Origin: JAGVSR01 sp963786675 | GTDB lineage: Bacteria > Pseudomonadota > Alphaproteobacteria > Rhizobiales > Hyphomicrobiaceae | Assembly (NCBI GenBank): GCA_963786675.1 | Contig: CAWAZY010000006.1 | Span: forward strand, 124,001 to 188,000 | DNA length: 64,000 nucleotides | Direction: 5' to 3' | Part shown: positions 56,161 through 64,000 of the stretch, piece by piece | Position numbering within the stretch: the stretch's first letter is position 1 | How the letters are laid out: each line of letters begins with the position of its first letter | The notes under the pieces: generated by a model | The model's database searches: none | Told to the model about the DNA's origin: nothing | The model's input: the letters and a program-made list of their open reading frames with translations, nothing else | Position numbers and translations under genes: made by a program

Positions 56161-57203
56161 TGGGACAGGCCCGTGTAAAGCGTAGAAAGGCCGCGAAGCG
56201 ACCACCGCCAAACGCCGTCAAAGCAAGGCGGAGGCCGGCGGCTGCCGCACCGGCGGCAAGCGGCGATCTTGATTTTTCTCCCTACAGGATCTTCAGCCGC
56301 AGCGACTGGGCGCGCTTGCGCGCCGATACGCCCATGACCCTCAAGCCCAACGAGCTGGAGCAGTTGTCGGGCATCATCGAAGAGTTGTCGGTCGATGAGG
56401 TTGAAGAAATCTACCTGCCGTTGTCGCGCCTGTTGAACTTGTATGTCGCCGCGCTTCAGAAGCTGCACTCGGTCAGTTCGACCTTCCTTGGCAATTCAGA
56501 CAACAAGGTGCCTTTTATCATCGGCGTCGCCGGCTCGGTGGCTGTCGGAAAGAGCACCACGGCCCGCGTCTTGCGCGCACTCTTGGCCCGCTGGCCAGAC
56601 CATCCGCGCGTGGATCTCATCACGACGGACGGTTTTCTATATCCCAACGACGAATTGGAAGCCCGCGATCTGATGAACCGGAAGGGGTTTCCGGAGACCT
56701 TCGATACCGCGCGCCTTCTGCAATTTCTCGCCGACGTCAAATCCGGCAAGGACGAGGTCATCGCACCGGTTTATTCGCATTTCCATTACGACATCCTGCA
56801 CGGTCAGAAGCATGTCGTGGAACGGCCGGATATTCTCATCGTGGAAGGTCTCAATGTCCTCCAGCCTGGCCGGTTGCCCAAGGATGGCGCCGGAATTCCG
56901 TTCGTTTCGGACTTTTTTGACTTCTCGATCTATCTCGATGCGGACGCCGACGTGATCCAGGAGTGGTATCTGGAGCGCTTCATGCGTCTCCGGTCGACCG
57001 CCTTTCGCGACCCCGGCGCCTACTTCCACAAGTACGCCGGCATGACCCCCGACATCGCCCGCGCCCGGGCGTTGGAGCTGTGGTCGAACATCAATCTCAA
57101 GAACCTGGAAGAAAACATCCTGCCCACGCGTCAGCGGGCGCGCCTGATCCTGCGCAAGACCGCCGATCACCGGGTCGAATCCGTGTCACTGCGGAAGCTG
57201 TGA
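56160..57203 (+). CDS. coaA: Pantothenate kinase, type I
   Basis: First enzyme of CoA biosynthesis. The 347-residue protein has an Arg/Lys-rich N-terminal extension (about 30 residues), then YRIFSRSDWARLRADTPM, P-loop GVAGSVAVGKSTTARVL (about 120-136), and LITTDGFLYPN. Immediately follows hisE with one shared base, and hisE-coaA pairs are common in this group. It is followed by a minus-strand terminator of the next gene. Confidence 0.95.
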   Translation: MGQARVKRRKAAKRPPPNAVKARRRPAAAAPAASGDLDFSPYRIFSRSDWARLRADTPMTLKPNELEQLSGIIEELSVDEVEEIYLPLSRLLNLYVAALQKLHSVSSTFLGNSDNKVPFIIGVAGSVAVGKSTTARVLRALLARWPDHPRVDLITTDGFLYPNDELEARDLMNRKGFPETFDTARLLQFLADVKSGKDEVIAPVYSHFHYDILHGQKHVVERPDILIVEGLNVLQPGRLPKDGAGIPFVSDFFDFSIYLDADADVIQEWYLERFMRLRSTAFRDPGAYFHKYAGMTPDIARARALELWSNINLKNLEENILPTRQRARLILRKTADHRVESVSLRKL

Positions 57204-57233
57204 CCCTGCAGCTTTGCCGAGCGCGCCCGAACA

Positions 57234-57259
57234 AAAAAAGGGCCGCTTGGGGAGCGGCC
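57234..57259 (-). terminator. Intrinsic terminator for the minus-strand unknown gene
   Basis: Read leftward: ggccgct / agcggcc (7 bp, loop of five) followed by a run of seven T. It lies 41 bases past the stop of the 57.3-kb gene and faces coaA. Confidence 0.85.
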
Positions 57260-57299
57260 ATTTGAGTGTTTGGAGTGGATTGAGTTGTCTGATCGGGAC

Positions 57300-57887
57300 C
57301 TAGGGTCGCGAACTCCTGGGTGCCGGAGGCTCGGCGACCATGGTCGCCGCAACGAGACGCATGAACTCCTGACCGCGGACGTAGCAGGCCAGTGGTGAGC
57401 CATCTAACGCTAACGACATGGTCTTGAACTGCAGTTGGATGGCGACCTGCGCCGCCGATACGCTGGCGGCAAACAGGGCAGACAGCATATCGGGTCGGGC
57501 CGATTGCGCCCGAAGCGCCGGGTGGGCGTCGGGTGCGGGCTCTGCCGATTGCTTCTGTTCGGATTTGCGAGCACGGGCTGTGCGGGGTTCGCGGCTCACG
57601 GGCAACTCGCGGCGGACCGCATTTGAGGTCACGCGCAAGGCTGATACCGTCGCGGGCGCGGACCGGGCAATTGCAGGGGCTGCGGCTTCCAAGGGAGCGG
57701 CAGAAAGGTTGTATTTGTCTCTCAGACGCCGAATTACTGAGGCGTCCGTAATTCCAAGAGACTTTATAGCCGTCGTCGGTTTCATGCCGGGATTGGCGGC
57801 AATGAGATCGGCGATGGCGGCAATGCGCGCTGCATCGTTGAGGCCGGAACCTTTCGGCCGTCCGCGCGAGGCGTTCTTGCGGGCCAT
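57300..57887 (-). CDS. Unknown protein with AT-hook-like and helix-turn-helix-like N-terminus
   Basis: 195 residues from MARKNASRGRPKGSGLNDA at 57887, chosen because aaagg precedes it and the RGRPKGSG AT-hook-like motif follows. Next is AAIADLIAANPGMKPTTAI, then SLGITDASVIRRLRDKYN, which resembles a helix-turn-helix of a DNA-binding protein. A Pro/Ala/Arg-rich linker and a C-terminal helical part (residues about 135-185) follow. An in-frame start at 57977 is less likely. A long AT-rich leader with TACAAT at 58029-58034 (minus strand) may hold the promoter. I cannot name a family. Confidence 0.7.
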   Translation of the reverse strand: MARKNASRGRPKGSGLNDAARIAAIADLIAANPGMKPTTAIKSLGITDASVIRRLRDKYNLSAAPLEAAAPAIARSAPATVSALRVTSNAVRRELPVSREPRTARARKSEQKQSAEPAPDAHPALRAQSARPDMLSALFAASVSAAQVAIQLQFKTMSLALDGSPLACYVRGQEFMRLVAATMVAEPPAPRSSRP

Positions 57888-58136
57888 ACGTTTTGAAACC
57901 TTTTTCGACGTGTGATTCGAAACAGGCCAAGCATGATGTAATTCGGGTGGAATTTCAGGGATAAAAAATAGCAACATATAAAGAAACGCCGGGAACTGGC
58001 TGTTTCTGTTGCGATTTTACACCTCCGCATTGTATATCAGGCGAACAAACACAGTCCTTTTTATCTGCAACGGATGATATGAGCCGGAGTTTTTGCAATT
58101 GCGAATAGTTCGTCCGCGGTTCGGAATTGAGTTTGA

Positions 58137-59135
58137 TCAGACAATCAATCCGCGGTCGCGCGCCAATTCGGCAAGGTTCGCTTCGGGTCGCGCGCCGACG
58201 TGCGAAATGATTTCGGCTGCGGCCAGGCTTCCCAGGCGGCCTGCGACGGGCAGATCGAGATTGGCGGTATATCCAAAAAGGAAACCGGCGGCATAAAGAT
58301 CACCCGCGCCGGTGGTGTCGACGATGTCCGGAACGGCCTCGGGGGAGATCTCATGCGCGGCGTCGGCGTGCAGGATGAGCGAGCCCTTGCCACTACGGGT
58401 GAGCACGGCGAGGGGCGTATCGGCGGCAGCGCGGCGGGCGGCCTCATCGAAGTCGGCCGTCTCATAAAGCGAAGTGATTTCGCTCTCGTTGGCGAACAGG
58501 ATCCCGACGCCGGAACGGATGAGTTGGAGGAACTCGGCCCGGTGGCGATCGACACAGAAGCTGTCGGATAGGGTCAGCGCGACCTTGCGGCCGGCGCGGT
58601 TGGCGATGTCGACAGCCTGTCGGAATGCGGCCTTGGCCTGCGGCTGGTCGAAAAGATAGCCTTCCAGGTAGACAACGCCTGATGCTGCGATGATTTCGGG
58701 ATCGACTTCGCCGTGGTCGAGATTGGTGCTGACGCCGAGGTAGGTGTTCATGGTGCGCTCGCCGTCGGGCGTGACGAGAATGAGCGAGCGCGACGTGGGA
58801 ATATCGCCGTTTGCGGCTGCCGTTTCGAATTTCACACCGGCGGCGGAAATATCGTGGCGGAAGATGCGGCCGAATTCGTCTGAGGCGACCTTGCCGATGA
58901 ACGCGGCCCGGCCGCCGAATGAGGCGAGCCCGACCATCGTATTGGCGGCTGACCCGCCGGAAATTTCGATGGCCGGTCCCATCTCGCCGTAGAGCGTCTG
59001 GACCATCGCGGCATCGACGAGGCGCATCTGCCCCTTCACCGCATCATGGCGCGCCAGAAAGGCTTCGTCGCAGCGGCCGATGATGTCGACGATGGCGTTG
59101 CCGATGGCGACAACGTCGTGGCGGTTGGCGGTCAT
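58137..59135 (-). CDS. Adenosine kinase (PfkB family)
   Basis: Ribokinase-fold sugar/nucleoside kinase, 332 residues. ISGGSAANTMVGLASFGG is the N-terminal PfkB signature and VDTTGAGDLYAAGFLFGY the C-terminal signature with the catalytic Asp. LYEGYLFDQPQA-type text (LEGYLFDQPQAK) supports adenosine kinase, the usual annotation for this alphaproteobacterial group. Specificity is inferred. Standing alone between the AT-hook-like gene and holA. Confidence 0.88.
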   Translation of the reverse strand: MTANRHDVVAIGNAIVDIIGRCDEAFLARHDAVKGQMRLVDAAMVQTLYGEMGPAIEISGGSAANTMVGLASFGGRAAFIGKVASDEFGRIFRHDISAAGVKFETAAANGDIPTSRSLILVTPDGERTMNTYLGVSTNLDHGEVDPEIIAASGVVYLEGYLFDQPQAKAAFRQAVDIANRAGRKVALTLSDSFCVDRHRAEFLQLIRSGVGILFANESEITSLYETADFDEAARRAAADTPLAVLTRSGKGSLILHADAAHEISPEAVPDIVDTTGAGDLYAAGFLFGYTANLDLPVAGRLGSLAAAEIISHVGARPEANLAELARDRGLIV

Positions 59136-59215
59136 GATTTTTCTCCTCTTGCGACGCGGCGGACTATAGGGGGGGCACCCCGGCGTGCAAGGTGCAAAGG
59201 GAAGCGGGAGATCAC

Positions 59216-60238
59216 CTAGGCGCGTGCGAGGCGGGCCAAGGTCAGCACCAGGCGTTCGGCCAGGGCATCTTCCAGATTGCCGGCCGTTCGCGCCGTGCGG
59301 GCGGCGACGGCGATGCCCGCCAGCGCCGTTTCAAGCACCGGTGTCCGCCAGGCACGGCATTGCGCGGCCAGCACGTCCTTCTGCTTGAAGTGGATTGGCG
59401 GTTTGATGTCGGAGATGGCCGCATCCACCGGGCGGCCCGCATCGACGGCTGTGCGGATGCGATGCAGGCGCGTGAAATGGCGTTGGGTTGCGAGAATGAT
59501 GCCTTGCGCGCTTTCGCCGGCGGCCAGCGCGCGGGCGAGTTCCGCGACCGCTTTTTCGCTGTTTCCGAGCGCTGCCGCCTGAACCACGCGGTCCATGGTG
59601 AGTTCGGCCGCATCGCCGACGATGGCTTCGACGTCGTCGTCATCGATCTGGCCCTTGCCGCTGGCGTAGAGGGCAAGTTTCTCGATTTCACCGCGTGAGA
59701 GCACACGGTCGGCGCCGAGGCGTGCGAGCAGCAATTGCCGCGCGGAGGCTGAGATCTGCAGGCCGTTCTTTTGCAGGACGTCGCGAATTACGCCGTCCAG
59801 ATCCTGGGCATCGTCGCCGTAGCAGGCAATCGCCGCGGCGGTGGCGGACTTTTCGAACAACTGCCGCAGCTTGTCGTCGGCTTTCAAGTTGCCGGCTTCG
59901 ACCACCAGCGTAGCGGCGGGCGATTTCTCAGCCACCAGCGGTGCGAGGGTCAGCGTCGTGACGCGCCGGCTGGTGTTGATGCGGACGACCTTGCGCCCGC
60001 CGAACATGGGCATCGTCAGCAGTTCGACAGAGAGGCGGTCGGGATCGTTCTCCAGATCGAGGTCGTCGAGTCGGATGATTTCGCCAGGCGGTGTTTCGCG
60101 GTCAGAGAGCAGGCGCGTCAGACCGACGGCCCGCTCGCTGACGAGGCCGGGATCGGTGCCATACAGCAGAAATGCTGTGTGCTTTTGATCGGGGGCTTTG
60201 AGGAAGGACGCGGCTTGGTGCGCCTTGACGGCTACCAT
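59216..60238 (-). CDS. holA: DNA polymerase III delta subunit
   Basis: Clamp-loader subunit that opens the beta clamp. The 340-residue protein has LLYGTDPGLVSERA near the start, the MPMFGGRKVVRIN core and a C-terminal collar domain ending LAERLVLTLARLA. Follows lptE at 8 bases in the leuS-lptE-holA operon, the usual order in alphaproteobacteria. Confidence 0.93.
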   Translation of the reverse strand: MVAVKAHQAASFLKAPDQKHTAFLLYGTDPGLVSERAVGLTRLLSDRETPPGEIIRLDDLDLENDPDRLSVELLTMPMFGGRKVVRINTSRRVTTLTLAPLVAEKSPAATLVVEAGNLKADDKLRQLFEKSATAAAIACYGDDAQDLDGVIRDVLQKNGLQISASARQLLLARLGADRVLSRGEIEKLALYASGKGQIDDDDVEAIVGDAAELTMDRVVQAAALGNSEKAVAELARALAAGESAQGIILATQRHFTRLHRIRTAVDAGRPVDAAISDIKPPIHFKQKDVLAAQCRAWRTPVLETALAGIAVAARTARTAGNLEDALAERLVLTLARLARA

Positions 60239-60246
60239 CGGCCGGA

Positions 60247-60825
60247 TCAGGCCGTTGACGATAGGTAGGCGGAGACGCGGGTGCGCAGCTCTTCGCCAAC
60301 CGTCTTGGCGGCGCGGTCTTCCGCTTCCCGGCGTGCCCGGACGTTCGAATAGATCGACGTGAAGCGTTCAAATCCGGCGCGGGCGAAGCTGGTGCCTTCC
60401 ATCACGACTTGGCTGTCCGCAATCCGAACCAGCTTGAACTTGGCGTCGAGATTGTAGACCTGACCACGTGCGTCACCGGTAATTTGCACGAGTGTCGACG
60501 ATACGGATTCGCGAATGACGATATCGAGGCGATAGACGGGCTGGGCCGCGGCGCCGCCACCTGTCGACTGGTAAATGAATTCGTTGCGTAGCTGCTGGCC
60601 GACCCGGCCGGGAATGGTGGCGATATCCACCTGTGCCAGCTTCTCGTTGGCGGCCAAGCCACCGATGCTGGAGGACCCGTACATGGGCCGGAAGCCCGCG
60701 TCACCACAGGCCGTCAAGGTCAGTCCGAGAAGTGCGGCCGCAAGAACGCGGCCGGCGCGGCGAGCGGGTTTGCACCCCTGCCGCGCGGTGATGTTATGCA
60801 GGTCGTTGCGACGAGTTCCTGACAT
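60247..60825 (-). CDS. lptE: LPS assembly lipoprotein LptE
   Basis: Outer-membrane lipoprotein that plugs the LptD channel. The start MSGTRRNDLHN at 60825 gives 192 residues; the N-terminus is a lipoprotein signal with a lipobox in LLGLTLTACGD (Cys about residue 41). The mature part has the LptE pattern FRPMYGSSS and YRLDIVIRES. Seven bases from the leuS stop, followed by holA. Confidence 0.9.
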   Translation of the reverse strand: MSGTRRNDLHNITARQGCKPARRAGRVLAAALLGLTLTACGDAGFRPMYGSSSIGGLAANEKLAQVDIATIPGRVGQQLRNEFIYQSTGGGAAAQPVYRLDIVIRESVSSTLVQITGDARGQVYNLDAKFKLVRIADSQVVMEGTSFARAGFERFTSIYSNVRARREAEDRAAKTVGEELRTRVSAYLSSTA

Positions 60826-60832
60826 ACGCGCC

Positions 60833-63453
<2,621 letters not shown>

Positions 63454-63718
63454 CGGTCAGTACGTGTCCCGGCGGGCTGGAGGCGAAAAAGGGGTGGTTA
63501 AGTCGCGCGGTACAGAGCCTGAAAGGGCGCAGGGGGTCAAGGCGGCATGGGAGGCGCGCGAGGCGGTGCGTCTGGGCCGCCGGTCATCATGTTCGAAAAT
63601 ACAGACAAATTGCGTATGACCACGCGCTCATGTGCGCGCATCGAACACGAGACGCTTGTCATGTGCAAAAAAGACTAGATTTTGAACATGAGAGCCGTAT
63701 CATGTTCGAGGACTACAC
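63454..63718. other. Divergent intergenic region leuS / Fic gene
   Basis: 265 bases between divergent starts, so it should hold both promoters. From 63588 on it is filled with repeats of a short word and is AT-richer than its surroundings. Confidence 0.5.
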
Positions 63719-63763
63719 ATGAGTCGCCCATCATGCGCAAAATCAAGGCATAATCGAACATCA
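63588..63763. promoter_or_regulatory. Cluster of TCATGTTCGA-like repeats
   Basis: About eight copies of a 10-base word related to TCATGTTCGA in 176 bases. Plus-strand copies start at 63588, 63628, 63659, 63700 and 63731; inverted copies are at 63641-63650, 63682-63691 and 63754-63763. The best inverted pair (63682-63691 and 63700-63709, 8 bases apart) ends on the likely Shine-Dalgarno gagga of the Fic gene. It looks like a multi-site operator. Confidence 0.65.
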
Positions 63764-64000
63764 GAGATGGCCAAATCACCCGCAAGCAAATCGCGCCCGG
63801 CCCACAAGCCCCAGCGCATCAAGCACGATCCGGCGCGGCCCTACAATGATTTGCCCCGGTTGCCACCGGCGGCCGATCTGGAAACCCGCGATATTCTCAA
63901 ACGCTGCGTGGGCGCACACCGGGAGCTCGCCGAATTGCGCCTCGCCGGCCATCTTCTGCCCGATGACAGCGTGCTCATCACGGCGATCCCGACGCTCGAG
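63719..64000 (+). CDS. Fic-family protein, N-terminal part (runs off right edge)
   Basis: The frame is open from ATG 63719 to the window end. The start has gagga at 6-base spacing; an in-frame ATG at 63767 (MAKSPASKSR) is the alternative. From residue about 40 the sequence YNDLPRLPPAADLETRDILKRCV, in part (NDLPRLPPAADLET), and LAELRLAGHLLPDDSVLI resembles the Fic_N domain that precedes Fic AMP-transferase domains. The catalytic HPFxxGNGR motif would lie beyond the window. It may be an AMPylator or toxin-like Fic protein; only the N-terminal part can be judged. Confidence 0.7.
   Translation, partial: MSRPSCAKSRHNRTSEMAKSPASKSRPAHKPQRIKHDPARPYNDLPRLPPAADLETRDILKRCVGAHRELAELRLAGHLLPDDSVLITAIPTLE

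Noticed and set aside
63588..63763. SOS (LexA) boxes of the alphaproteobacterial form GTTC-N7-GTTC
   Set aside because: GTTC and GAAC occur within the repeats but never with 7-base direct spacing.
63588..63763. CRISPR array
   Set aside because: Repeats are 10 bases, in both orientations and irregularly spaced; no spacer regularity.

Overview
The window is a chromosomal segment of an alphaproteobacterium, most likely of the order Hyphomicrobiales (Rhizobiales). The evidence is gene order and family content: a divergent ccmABCDG/acnA pair, mdh-sucC-sucD-sucA downstream of zapE, DUF2794, DUF2865 and IalB families, the run mltA-timA-fxsA-secB-dnaQ-coaE-aroE-maf-PPSR, and hemE-hemJ-rho-mnmE-mnmG-rsmG-parA-parB. 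This is inferred from recognised protein sequences; no genus can be named. No rRNA, tRNA, IS element, prophage or CRISPR array was seen.

Layout. 1-7.1 kb: leftward TCA-cycle cluster zapE, mdh, sucC, sucD, sucA (sucA runs off the left edge). 7.1-7.3 kb: a tiny Lys/Ala histone-H1-like protein. 7.4-15.3 kb: leftward sdhCDA-(unknown gene)-sdhB, an FAD oxidoreductase, a mesaconyl-CoA hydratase and a CitE-like CoA-ester lyase. 15.4-18.4 kb: rightward PdxY-like kinase, NhaA and a beta-carbonic anhydrase. 18.4-21.4 kb: cytochrome c maturation genes ccmA-B-C-D-G (leftward), divergent from acnA. 24.5-34.7 kb: an AT-richer GIY-YIG orphan, an M3 metallopeptidase, DUF2794, a Bax-inhibitor-like membrane protein, a YbbA/YbbP-type ABC exporter divergent from a TesA-like esterase, ThpR and a DUF2865 protein. 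34.9-41.2 kb: quinone oxidoreductase, SpoU methyltransferase, IalB, Smr, MltA, Tim44-like, FxsA and SecB. 41.2-44.9 kb: leftward PPSR-maf-aroE-coaE-dnaQ. 44.9-45.3 kb: a gap in the position of the Caulobacter origin, with DnaA-box-like words. 45.3-57.2 kb: rightward hemE, hemJ, rho, (sterol desaturase, leftward), mnmE, mnmG, rsmG, parA, parB, hisE, coaA, with two perfect 14-bp parS cores. 57.3-63.5 kb: a leftward AT-hook-like unknown, adenosine kinase, and a leuS-lptE-holA operon. The right edge starts a Fic-family protein behind a cluster of short repeats.

Function as a set. The left half is central carbon and respiratory metabolism (TCA cycle, complex II, c-type cytochrome assembly, and an enzyme of the ethylmalonyl-CoA pathway). 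The middle and right hold the replication and partition centre of the chromosome (candidate oriC, parABS) with its usual neighbours for tRNA modification, heme synthesis, transcription termination and LPS export.

Quality note. Five single-base frameshifts (sucA, M3 peptidase, aroE, two in leuS) all look like one extra base each, and three of these genes are normally essential or central. Sequencing or assembly error is the simplest explanation. The most unexplained DNA is the cluster of about eight copies of a TCATGTTCGA-like word between leuS and the Fic gene, and a repeated 18-bp segment beside each parS site.
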